This document shows positions 8,616 to 15,841 of a stretch of DNA of 64,000 nucleotides, one piece after another. Below the pieces are notes generated by a model. It had not been told where the DNA came from and did not search any database. It saw only the letters and a list, made by a program, of their open reading frames with translations. The position numbers and the translations under genes are program-made. Each line of letters begins with the position of its first letter. The stretch's first letter is position 1. This stretch comes from a bacterium (GTDB lineage: Bacteria > Vulcanimicrobiota > Xenobia > Xenobiales > Xenobiaceae), in assembly GCA_022839105.1 (NCBI GenBank), contig JALHDH010000004.1, positions 8,653 to 72,652 on the forward strand. The letters run 5' to 3'.

Positions 8616-10700
8616 ATGCCATCACTTCTCGACAATATCAAAGCCGTCCTGACCGGGATGAAGGTCACCCTCTCCAACTTCATGCGAAAGCCGGTGACGG
8701 TCCAGTATCCCTGGGACATGGACGAGATCCCCGCGAACTCGCGCGGAACCCTGCGCATGGTGGACTTTCACGACGAGTCGACCATCTCCGAGAAGAGCGC
8801 CTGGTACCCCGGCACGCGCTGGGCTCCCTGCACCGAGGGCTGCCCGGCCCATACCGACGCGCGCGGCTATGTCACGCTGGCGGGTGAGGGCAGATGGCAG
8901 GAGGGCCTGGACACCCTTCGCCGGACCTATCCCTTCGTCGGCACCCTGGGTCGAGTCTGCCCGGCTCCCTGCGAGAAGAAGTGCTCTCGGGGATTCACCG
9001 GCCCCGAGCCGATCGCGATTCGCAAGCTCAAGCGCGTCTTCTCGGACTGGGAGGGTTCCCTGCCCGAGGCGGAAAGATTTGATTACGAAAAGCATTGTTG
9101 CTCCACCCCCCTCTCCGGCAAGACCGTGGGAATCGTGGGAGCCGGACCGGCCGGCTACCAGGCGGCCATGCTGCTGCGCTCGTGGGGCTTCGAAATCTTC
9201 CTGTACGAAGCCCGGGCCCTGCCGGGAGGCTTCCTGACCCAGGGGATCCCCGTCTACCGCCTTCCCCGCCAGGTGGTCCACGAAGAGATGAGACGGATCC
9301 ACTCGCTGCCCGGGATCCACCTGCAGTTGAACACCGAGATCGGTCAGGACCTGGCTTTCGAAGAGTTCGAGAAGCGCCACGACGAGGTGATCGTGGCGGC
9401 TGGGGCCTGGAAGCCCTATCGCCTGGGCCTGGAACTGGAGGAGAAACCCTGGGTCTGGTATGGAGAGGACTTCCTCGAGCACCAGATCCGGGGATTCCTG
9501 ACCGAGGTCCCCTCCAAGGTGGTCGTCGTCGGAGGAGGCAACACGGGCTTCGACTGCGCCCGGACCTGCCGGCGCCTGGGCGCCGAGGTCACCATGATCT
9601 ACCGGCGGACCCGCAAGGAGATGCCCTCGGAGGATGAAGAGATCGAGGACGGCGAGGAGGAGGGCGTCCACATCCTGTGGTTGACCTCACCCAGCCGGAT
9701 CGTCGTGGAAGACGGAAAGCTCAAAGGGCTCGAGGTCCTCCAGAACCGACTGGGCGCCAAGGACCGCTCGGGGCGACGGGCCCCCTTGCCCATCGAAGGT
9801 TCCGAACGGATCCTGGAGTGCGGCATGGTGATCACCGCCCTGGGTCGGGAGGTCGACCTCCCCTGGCTTCCGAGCGATGTCCGGACCAACCGCAACGGGA
9901 CCCTCGTCACCGACGAGGAGGGCCGGACCACCCGGGAAGGAGTCTGGGCCTGCGGCGACGTGACCCGGGTCTCGACCATCATCGCCGCCATCGGCTCCGC
10001 CGACCGGGTGGCCCTGGGCATCGCCCGCAAGCACGGGGCGGCTCCCGAACGCTTCGACTTCCTCTACCCCTACCACAAGACCGGGACGGTCCCCCTTCAG
10101 GACGGCTCCTCGCCCGAGCCGACTTCCGGGGTGCTGCTCCGGCCCCAGGGCCTGGGCATGGTCCCCCACCCGGTCGACCTCCCGCTCGGGGACTCCACCC
10201 CCTACCAGACCGAACCCCAGCAGAAGCCCTTCCGCGCCATGGGCCGGCAGAACCCCATGCCCAAGATCCCCGCCGAGGAACGGGCCTCAAACTTTGAAGA
10301 GGTGGAACTGGGCTTCCCGCTGGAGACGGCCCGCCTGGAAGGCCAGCGGTGTTATGGCTGCTCGGCGGAGATGTGCGTCGGATGCGGAGTCTGCGTCGAT
10401 GCCTGCCCTGACGCCTGCATCTACCTGGAGTCCCGAGCCAACCCGGAAGGCTTCGAATCGGCCCGGATCTATTCGATCGATCTCTCCCGATGCTGCTACT
10501 GCGGGCTGTGCACCGAGGCTTGCCCCACCAAATCCCTGGTCATGACGGCCAACTTCGAGTTCTCGGTCTATGACAAGGCCGAGACCTACCTGACCAGGAA
10601 TCGCCTGGACCTGGGCCTGGTCCGGGCCGAGAAGAATCGAACCGGGCCCGCGGAATCCCCAGCCCACGCTCTCGAGCCCTCTCCGGAGCCGCAGGCCTGA
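8616..10700 (+). CDS. GltD/NfnB-like FAD-NAD(P) oxidoreductase with N- and C-terminal Fe-S cluster domains
   Basis: Start ATG 8616 follows GAGGA by five bases, giving 694 residues. The N-terminal domain carries cysteines in APCTEGCPAHTD (72, 76) and CPAPCEKKC (115, 119, 123), as in the Fe-S domain of glutamate synthase small subunit and NfnB. An FAD Rossmann motif VGIVGAGPAGYQAA and an NAD(P)-binding motif VVVVGGGNTGFDCARTC follow. The C-terminus has two ferredoxin-type clusters, CVGCGVCVDACPD and CCYCGLCTEACPT. Such proteins move electrons between NAD(P)H, FAD and ferredoxin-like partners. No large GltB subunit or NfnA is adjacent, so the partner is unknown. The NifU-like gene begins one base after the stop. 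Confidence 0.88.
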   Translation: MPSLLDNIKAVLTGMKVTLSNFMRKPVTVQYPWDMDEIPANSRGTLRMVDFHDESTISEKSAWYPGTRWAPCTEGCPAHTDARGYVTLAGEGRWQEGLDTLRRTYPFVGTLGRVCPAPCEKKCSRGFTGPEPIAIRKLKRVFSDWEGSLPEAERFDYEKHCCSTPLSGKTVGIVGAGPAGYQAAMLLRSWGFEIFLYEARALPGGFLTQGIPVYRLPRQVVHEEMRRIHSLPGIHLQLNTEIGQDLAFEEFEKRHDEVIVAAGAWKPYRLGLELEEKPWVWYGEDFLEHQIRGFLTEVPSKVVVVGGGNTGFDCARTCRRLGAEVTMIYRRTRKEMPSEDEEIEDGEEEGVHILWLTSPSRIVVEDGKLKGLEVLQNRLGAKDRSGRRAPLPIEGSERILECGMVITALGREVDLPWLPSDVRTNRNGTLVTDEEGRTTREGVWACGDVTRVSTIIAAIGSADRVALGIARKHGAAPERFDFLYPYHKTGTVPLQDGSSPEPTSGVLLRPQGLGMVPHPVDLPLGDSTPYQTEPQQKPFRAMGRQNPMPKIPAEERASNFEEVELGFPLETARLEGQRCYGCSAEMCVGCGVCVDACPDACIYLESRANPEGFESARIYSIDLSRCCYCGLCTEACPTKSLVMTANFEFSVYDKAETYLTRNRLDLGLVRAEKNRTGPAESPAHALEPSPEPQA

Positions 10701-10701
10701 G

Positions 10702-11298
10702 TTGAGCGCACCGGAGCCTACCCCGCAGAGCCTCCTGGCCCGGCTCCAACCCGTCCTCGAAGAGGAGGGATTGGAGATCCAGGTCGTGGACCTTCGCGAT
10801 GGCCTGGTCCATCTGAGAGGGCGGCGGGTCTCCCCGGGAGTGCCCATGGCCTTCATGGTCCGGGCCCTGGAAGGGACCTTCCGCCGCTATCTCTCCGGCT
10901 TCAAAGGGGTGGTCCTCGACGAATGGGAGGATCTCGAGGAGCGCAAGACCCCGCCCCGGGCCCTCGGGCCGATCATGCGAGGACTTCCCGGCCTGGATCT
11001 GACCGGGACCGATCGCAGGGAGGCGGCCTCGGCCCTGGACATCTTCGCCGGGATGTTGCGCCGGCAGGGCGCTCGCCGCGCGCGCCTGCTGGGCGTCGGG
11101 CAGGGGGGGGCCGAGCAGGCCCTCGAGAAATGGCTGGCGATCCACCGTGAAGCGGGAGACCTCGGGCACCCCGAAGCCGGGCATCGGGGCCGGTGGATCC
11201 TGCATCTCGGGCAGGCCTGTGAAGATCCCGGGACCTGCGGCAGCGACGAATCGGGCGAGACCCTTCCCGCCGGAATCCTGCTGGCCGGTCAGCCCTGA
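10702..11298 (+). CDS. NifU C-terminal-domain-like protein lacking the cysteine pair
   Basis: The 198-residue protein starts at TTG 10702, one base after the oxidoreductase stop. Residues about 8-70 resemble the Nfu/NifU C-terminal scaffold: a helix, then EEEGLEIQVVDLRDGLVHLRGR, followed by a helix ending in a VVLDE strand. The CxxC loop that normally binds iron-sulfur clusters is replaced by SPGVP. The rest (about 90-198) is unrecognised. It contains ARRARLLGVGQGG and only two cysteines close together near the C-terminus (QACEDPGTC). The coupling to an Fe-S flavoprotein suggests an accessory role, but cluster transfer by the Nfu mechanism looks impossible. The fold assignment rests on pattern only. 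Confidence 0.6.
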   Translation: MSAPEPTPQSLLARLQPVLEEEGLEIQVVDLRDGLVHLRGRRVSPGVPMAFMVRALEGTFRRYLSGFKGVVLDEWEDLEERKTPPRALGPIMRGLPGLDLTGTDRREAASALDIFAGMLRRQGARRARLLGVGQGGAEQALEKWLAIHREAGDLGHPEAGHRGRWILHLGQACEDPGTCGSDESGETLPAGILLAGQP

Positions 11299-11906
11299 TC
11301 CGACAGGAGCGGTGAGGGTCGGGAGCGCGGACGACGCTTCCGCGGACGCCCCTGGCGCTGAGCCTCGGGAAGCCTTCCCGAAAGACCCTCGCGGATCAAG
11401 CCGAGAAGACCGAGGGCCCTCTCGTCCGCCCCGGAAGATTCCATCCGGTCCAGGTAGTCCGCCATCGCGGGAACCAGACGGAGCTGCACCGCGCTGAGCT
11501 GGTCGGCCGCCAGCATGGAGCGCGATTTCCAGCTTCTGCTGCGCAGATCCCAGAACAGGTCGCTCGGGTCGTAGTAGTAGGGAGCCGGCAGGCCATTGAG
11601 CTTCTCCCGCAGGGAAGGGACCGAGAAACCCTGCTCTTCGATCATGCCCTTGATGAAGGCCATCTCCACCAGGTCCGACCGGGTATAGCGTCGCGAACGT
11701 CCTTCATGGGGATATTCCGGGTGGAGCAGGCCCTGGCTCTCCCAGTACTGGATCACGCGGGTGCTCACCTCCAAGGCCCTGGCCGCATCGGCCTGGCTGA
11801 GGTACAGGACCATCCCGTCAAAGAGTTCGAGCTGGGCGTCCGGGCGAACTCGCGGTATCACGCCCAAGGGATTCGTCAGGCCCGGGTCTTGCTCCCTTCT
11901 CCACAC
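11289..11906 (-). CDS. MerR-family transcriptional regulator
   Basis: A MerR-type winged helix-turn-helix is clear: LSQADAARALEVSTRVIQYW, then EGRSRRYTRSDLVEMAFIKGM. The C-terminal half (about 110 residues) is helical and carries a basic tail (GRPRKRRPRSRP). No metal-binding cysteine pattern is present in the effector region, so the signal is unknown. The open frame extends to 11990 across a palindrome and a divergent promoter, so I prefer the GTG at 11906; a start at 11861 or 11813 is possible. MerR proteins usually bind palindromes next to their own gene, and the 37-bp palindrome at 11911-11947 lies directly upstream. The 3' end overlaps the convergent gene by 10 bp. Confidence 0.82.
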   Translation of the reverse strand: MWRREQDPGLTNPLGVIPRVRPDAQLELFDGMVLYLSQADAARALEVSTRVIQYWESQGLLHPEYPHEGRSRRYTRSDLVEMAFIKGMIEEQGFSVPSLREKLNGLPAPYYYDPSDLFWDLRSRSWKSRSMLAADQLSAVQLRLVPAMADYLDRMESSGADERALGLLGLIREGLSGRLPEAQRQGRPRKRRPRSRPSPLLSDQG

Positions 11907-11910
11907 CTGC

Positions 11911-11947
11911 TGTCCACATATGCACAAGACTTGTGCATATGTGGACA
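11911..11947. promoter_or_regulatory. 37-bp perfect palindrome, candidate operator
   Basis: Two 18-bp arms, TGTCCACATATGCACAAG and CTTGTGCATATGTGGACA, are exact reverse complements around a single A at 11929. It lies between the MerR-type gene and a divergent promoter (11977-12004). On the minus strand TTGTCC and GCATAT within it are separated by 19 bp, the spacer typical of MerR-controlled promoters, but the hexamers are weak. A related half-sequence TGTGGACAC follows at 11959. Confidence 0.7.
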
Positions 11948-11976
11948 AGCTGTGTGAATGTGGACACAGAAAGTTG

Positions 11977-12004
11977 TTGACATGGCCCATGCAGGGTGTA
12001 TAAT
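11977..12004 (+). promoter_or_regulatory. Consensus sigma-70 promoter
   Basis: TTGACA (11977-11982) and TATAAT (11999-12004) both match the consensus exactly and are separated by 16 bp. This is the strongest promoter visible in the window. No good protein start follows it. Transcription would begin near 12011 and meet a terminator hairpin at 12108-12145. Confidence 0.75.
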
Positions 12005-12010
12005 GAAATC

Positions 12011-12145
12011 ACCTCGAGCATCGAGCCGGACGGCTCTGCAAGAGGAGCGCCGCGAAGGGTTCCCTGGCCCGAAGCGTCGCAGTGGTTCCTCCTATATCCC
12101 TTCATGTGCCCCCTCCGACTCACAATCCGGGGGGCCTTCTTTTTT
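12011..12145 (+). ncRNA. Candidate small structured RNA of unknown family
   Basis: A perfect-hexamer promoter and a Rho-independent terminator bracket about 135 nt with no credible reading frame. Local pairings visible by eye are GAGCC/GGCTC (12023-12036, GGAC loop), AGGAG (12043-12047) with CTCCT (12089-12093), and AGGG/CCCT near 12056-12065. The sequence does not match what I remember of 4.5S RNA, 6S RNA, tmRNA or common riboswitches. It could equally be an attenuated leader. The start site is inferred from the promoter. Confidence 0.4.
12108..12145 (+). terminator. Rho-independent terminator
   Basis: GCCCCC (12108-12113) pairs with GGGGGC (12130-12135), followed by a T-rich run containing six consecutive T at 12140-12145. 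Confidence 0.7.
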
Positions 12146-12326
12146 CCAGGGACAGGAGGCAGACGATGCCGGCCCGGTCCTGCTTTTAAACGCCGTCAGC
12201 AGGCCTTCTTGGCAGCCGTGGCGAGTCCAAGGCTCTTCGCACGCCTCTCTGGGCTGGCGTCCGCCGCTCGAAAGCCTGGTGAGAAGGTCGGGGGTTCCAG
12301 GCACGACAACAAGCCCCCGGTGTGAG

Positions 12327-12370
12327 ATCCGGTTTAAAACAGTGCACTGATCCGGCCTAAAATGGTGCAC
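12327..12370. mobile_element. Tandem repeats resembling one end of an IS21-family element (relic)
   Basis: Two direct repeats with a 23-bp period, ATCCGGTTTAAAACAGTGCAC (12327-12347) and ATCCGGCCTAAAATGGTGCAC (12350-12370), agree at 17 of 21 positions. Repeated GTGCAC..TTTTA..CCGG blocks are, as I recall, typical of IS21-family termini, where IstA binds several copies. No istA or istB is present nearby, so this would be a solo end or decayed insertion. Confidence 0.45.
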
Positions 12371-12464
12371 GGTTCCCCGACCGTTGGTAGCCTCTGACAA
12401 GAACCAGTAAATATCGGGCTTTCCTGCATCAAGCCTGTTGGTGTATACGTATGCGGACAAGAAG

Positions 12465-12506
12465 AGAGCCCGAGAATGCCCTGTAAAATCGGGCTTCCCG
12501 GGCTCT
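12465..12506 (-). terminator. Hairpin downstream of the M14-like gene
   Basis: AGAGCCCG (12465-12472) pairs with CGGGCTCT (12499-12506) around a 26-nt loop, about 40 bp past the stop of the minus-strand gene. Reading leftward it is followed by TTCTTGTCC, a poor U-tract, so terminator function is only possible. Confidence 0.35.
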
Positions 12507-12545
12507 ACCGCAGGCTAACGCGGGTGCAGTCTGAGTAAACTCGCG

Positions 12546-15089
12546 CTAGGACCCCTTGCCTTCGGGCTGGCGGCTCCGGCGCAGCAGCAGGGGGGCGGGA
12601 ATCCGGGACGTGGCGGGCGGGGCCTCCCGATCCTCCTCCACGGGCGGAGCGGCGGAGGGAGGCGGCTCAGCCGGACCGCCGGGAAGGCGCACTGGAGGGA
12701 CCGGGCGGGTGGAAGGGCGCGACTCGGATGGAGTCGGCGGGACGAGGGGATGGAGGCCCTCGTCCTGGGAGCGGGGAACCGGTCCCGTGCGCGCCGGGGA
12801 CGAGCCCAGGACCCGGCCCGAGGCGGTCTCGCCCAGCACCCGACCGGTGGGTTCCTTGCGCAGAGGCGAATCCTCACGGATCGAGGTCACAGGCATCTCG
12901 GTGAGCTCTGGGGGCGGCGGCGGAGCCTGGGGCAGAGGCGAAGGGCCCCGCTGCAAGGCGCTGGTCTGGCCCGGACGGCTCTCAGGCGCCAGATGGGGCA
13001 GTCGGGCGGCCGGTCGGTAGCCTCCGAGGTGGCCGGGAGGCGACGCGCCCACGGGGGAATCGCCTCGGGTCCCGGACTCGGGCGCAGCCTGGGAAGACGC
13101 GACGCCACTTGAGGTCCGTTCAGGACCTGTCGCAATCGGGGCCGCCCCCCCGACCCGTGGAGGTGGCGGGGGGGTGTAGGCCGGCGGAGGGGGCGGGGCG
13201 GGCGCCTCCTCGCCCAGGGTCCGAAATTCCAGGCTGCCGGCTCGAGGATGGCGCACTTCGAGCAGGACTTCGCCGTCTCCCCGGACCAGCCACTCCAGGG
13301 TCCTGGACTGCCTCTCGGGGGAGTCCGCAAACCACGGGGCCTGAGCCGTGGGATGGAGATGACCCGTCCCGATGCCGGACAAGGGCCCGAGCGGAACCCG
13401 GGGTGAGCCGACCAGCAGACCGCCCGCTGCGGGAGGATGGATCTCGACCATGACGGGAGTCGAAGCGGACCTCGCGCGCTCGCTGATCCAGGTCGGCAGA
13501 TAACCCTCGTTGGTGATCTCCAGGACCACCTTGCGCAGCGGAGAGGGCATGCTCAAGGGCTCGTCGGAGGCCTGCGCGGCGTCGGCCCAACCCACCTGCT
13601 CCTCATGGCAGGTCGCCCTCAGATGGGGCAGGGCTCCCGCCAGGCAGAGCGCCAGATCCACGTTGCGCCGACAATCCTGGATCAACGCCTCCCCGGGCGG
13701 TGGATTCAGCCAGGTGTTCAGCAGATCCCATCCCCCGATTTCCACCGGCCCCAATTCAGGATGCTGGCACAGAGTCCAGGGAACAAAGCCGCTCCCGGCC
13801 CGCTCGCGATCCAACCAGCGCAGGATGGCCAGAAGCTCCACCTCGGTCGGCTCTCCGGAATGCCTCTCCAGGCCCGCCACCCTGGGCAGGGACCACAGAC
13901 TCGGGCGCAGGCATGGAATTCCCAGCTCCTGGTACAGCCAGTCCGCGAAATCCCCGCCCCCCGTCTCCTCCTGGAGCGGACACCCGACCATCTCTTCGGC
14001 TCTGTGTCCGAGGATCCGGATCAAGGTCCGGTCGAATTCCACGAGCCCCTCCAGGAGCGGCGTCAGGATCCGCCCCTGGGAACTCCGCAGGGAAAGGGCC
14101 AGACCCAGGTTCGGATGATGCCGGAGGAATCGGGCCACGGCCTGGGACTCGGGCTCGCTGAGGGCCCCCGAGACTTCGGGGCCGGGGAAGTTCCGGGCCA
14201 GATCCCGGTCGGGTCCGCCAGGCTCCCCCAGGAATCCCTCGCACTCCAGGCGATAGAAAGGCCCCTGCCGATCATCCGGGGCACGCCTCAAGAGAAGACG
14301 CGGGTCCCGCTTGGAGGCCTTCCAGGCACCGCGCGGATCCTTGCTGCGCATCTGCAGGATGCGGCCATCCCCATCGACATCGCCCGGGATCACCCTTCCC
14401 GCGCGTCCGGAGCCGGCCCGGACCAGCCCCCACTGCAGACTGCGCTCGGCGCCATCGGGGTCCATGCGCGGCAGGATGTAGAAGGTGCGGGTGTCCAGGA
14501 GGAAGGTCACCAGCTCGTCGCGCCCGTGATCCGCGGCCAGTCGCTGCAACAAGGCCAAAGCCGCGACCGATCCGGCCACCTCGTCCCCCCGGACGTTGCC
14601 GTCCACCCACAGAGCGGGCTTGAGGGAAGCGGCCCCGGTTCCCTGGTTGGTCACCTCGGCCAGCATCAAGGGGCGGCCCTCGGCCGACTCCCCGATGGTG
14701 TACAGGCAGACCAGGTGCGGGACCGCCTCGGCGACCCTCTGCATGTAGCTGCAAAGCTCGGCAGACCTGGGATAGTGACGCGTCTCGAGAGGTGGGACGA
14801 CCGGCAAGGCAAACTCCCCTTCAATTCCTGGGGATGCGGCCGCACCAGGACCTGCTCGGGCGGGGGTCTCGGCAGGCACCTCGTCCCAGGCACTCTTCAG
14901 GCTGCGGAGGGACCGGCCTCCGCTCCGGGCATCGAGGTCTGGAGCGACTCTCGATTTCCAGACCTCCTTCGTGCCGGCACGGGCGATCCCCTGGTCGACG
15001 GAAGCGCCGGGAGGATTCGGCGGGCCGGCCTGGGAAGGGGAACCCATGAGAGCCATCACGGTGAGGGCCCTGCCCGCCCTGGACGACAA
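12546..15089 (-). CDS. M14 carboxypeptidase-like protein, predicted catalytically dead, with Pro-rich tail
   Basis: Residues about 105-450 (of 847) follow zinc carboxypeptidases: TIGESAEGRPLMLAEVTN, WVDGNVRGDEVAGS, FYILPRMDPDGAERS, DVDGDGRILQMR and RDLARNFPGP. The first zinc histidine of the HxxE motif is Arg167 (Glu170 is kept). The second zinc histidine is Arg335 in SLRSSQG. No convincing catalytic Glu follows YQELGIPCLRP. The zinc site is therefore gone and only ligand binding seems possible. The C-terminal ~220 residues are proline-rich (PPPPPAYTPPPPP), after a likely beta-sandwich. The N-terminus is uncertain: the longest frame overlaps the divergent gloB start by 44 bp and has at best a weak signal sequence. 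Confidence 0.78.
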   Translation of the reverse strand: MSSRAGRALTVMALMGSPSQAGPPNPPGASVDQGIARAGTKEVWKSRVAPDLDARSGGRSLRSLKSAWDEVPAETPARAGPGAAASPGIEGEFALPVVPPLETRHYPRSAELCSYMQRVAEAVPHLVCLYTIGESAEGRPLMLAEVTNQGTGAASLKPALWVDGNVRGDEVAGSVAALALLQRLAADHGRDELVTFLLDTRTFYILPRMDPDGAERSLQWGLVRAGSGRAGRVIPGDVDGDGRILQMRSKDPRGAWKASKRDPRLLLRRAPDDRQGPFYRLECEGFLGEPGGPDRDLARNFPGPEVSGALSEPESQAVARFLRHHPNLGLALSLRSSQGRILTPLLEGLVEFDRTLIRILGHRAEEMVGCPLQEETGGGDFADWLYQELGIPCLRPSLWSLPRVAGLERHSGEPTEVELLAILRWLDRERAGSGFVPWTLCQHPELGPVEIGGWDLLNTWLNPPPGEALIQDCRRNVDLALCLAGALPHLRATCHEEQVGWADAAQASDEPLSMPSPLRKVVLEITNEGYLPTWISERARSASTPVMVEIHPPAAGGLLVGSPRVPLGPLSGIGTGHLHPTAQAPWFADSPERQSRTLEWLVRGDGEVLLEVRHPRAGSLEFRTLGEEAPAPPPPPAYTPPPPPRVGGAAPIATGPERTSSGVASSQAAPESGTRGDSPVGASPPGHLGGYRPAARLPHLAPESRPGQTSALQRGPSPLPQAPPPPPELTEMPVTSIREDSPLRKEPTGRVLGETASGRVLGSSPARTGPVPRSQDEGLHPLVPPTPSESRPSTRPVPPVRLPGGPAEPPPSAAPPVEEDREAPPATSRIPAPLLLRRSRQPEGKGS

Positions 15090-15798
15090 CTACATCTACC
15101 TGCTCCGCGGCCCGAACGAAGAGGAGTGCGCGCTCGTCGACCCCTCCCAGGCGGCTCCCATCCTCGAGGAACTGCGCCGGCACCCCGGCCGCCTGGTCGC
15201 GATCTACCTGACCCACCACCACCATGACCATCTGGGGGGCCTGAAGGAACTGCTTGAGCGCCTGGGCCCGGTTCCCGTCCACGGCTCCCGGGTGGACCAG
15301 GCCCGCATCCCGGAAATCTCCGTTCCCCTGGAGGATGGGGACCGGATCTCCTTTGCCGGCGAAGAGGGCCAGGCCTGGCTCGTCCCGGGCCACACCCGAG
15401 GCCACCTGGCCTACCACTTTCCCCGCAGCGGACACCTCTTCAGCGGCGACACCCTCTTCGGGGCCGGCTGTGGCCGCCTCTTCGAGGGAAGCGCCGAGCA
15501 GATGCACCGATCCCTGCAGAGGCTGGCGGGACTTCCCGACGAGACGCGGATCTGGTGCGGGCACGAGTACACCCGGGCCAACCTGCGCTTTGCCCGCACC
15601 GTGGACCCCGACAACGCCGAGCTGGCCGAGAGGGAGAAGCGCTGGGCTCCTCCCACGGTCCCCCTGGAGATGGGCCTGGAGAAGCGCACCAACCCGTTCC
15701 TGCGCTGCGCCGAGCCGGCCCTGCAGCGGGCCACCGGCAAGTGCGCTCCGGTGGAGGTCTTCGCCGAGTTGCGCCAGAGGAAGGATCGCTTCTCCTGA
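15046..15798 (+). CDS. gloB: Hydroxyacylglutathione hydrolase (glyoxalase II)
   Basis: The 250-residue protein is of normal GloB length. It has the binuclear metal motif THHHHDH, downstream ligands in VPGHTRGH and FSGDTLF.GAGCGRLFEGS, and the C-terminal CGHEYT motif followed by a helical domain with LEKRTNPFLRC, as in true glyoxalase II. It hydrolyses S-lactoylglutathione, or a related thioester, in methylglyoxal detoxification. Start ATG 15046 has GGAAGGGG upstream. No glyoxalase I is in the window. The divergent gene's 5' end overlaps this start in its longest form, another reason to suspect a shorter version of that gene. Confidence 0.93.
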   Translation: MRAITVRALPALDDNYIYLLRGPNEEECALVDPSQAAPILEELRRHPGRLVAIYLTHHHHDHLGGLKELLERLGPVPVHGSRVDQARIPEISVPLEDGDRISFAGEEGQAWLVPGHTRGHLAYHFPRSGHLFSGDTLFGAGCGRLFEGSAEQMHRSLQRLAGLPDETRIWCGHEYTRANLRFARTVDPDNAELAEREKRWAPPTVPLEMGLEKRTNPFLRCAEPALQRATGKCAPVEVFAELRQRKDRFS

Positions 15799-15841
15799 AA
15801 GCTCTTCCCGAGGTGCCCGGAGCCCGGTCCGAACCCGCGAC

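Larger units (their letters stand above)
12146..12545. other. Non-coding stretch with IS-end-like repeats and a hairpin
   Basis: Between the terminator at 12145 and the stop of the M14-like gene at 12546 I see no protein-coding gene. The base composition is more AT-rich than its surroundings. It holds the IS21-like repeats at 12327-12370 and a hairpin at 12465-12506. The remainder has no recognisable structure and may be decayed mobile DNA. Confidence 0.5.

Noticed and set aside
11289..11990. Longest form of the MerR-type gene starting at 11990
   Set aside because: It would place the palindrome and the divergent promoter within coding sequence; the extra residues have no similarity to MerR N-termini.
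12011..12145. tRNA, 4.5S RNA or 6S RNA identity for the candidate RNA
   Set aside because: No cloverleaf, no SRP tetraloop core, and it lacks the long bubble-containing duplex of 6S RNA as far as can be judged by eye.
11900..12400. Chromosome origin
   Set aside because: Only three DnaA-box-like sites, all tied to the palindrome repeats, and no dnaA, dnaN, gyrB or rpmH nearby; kept only as a low-interest observation.
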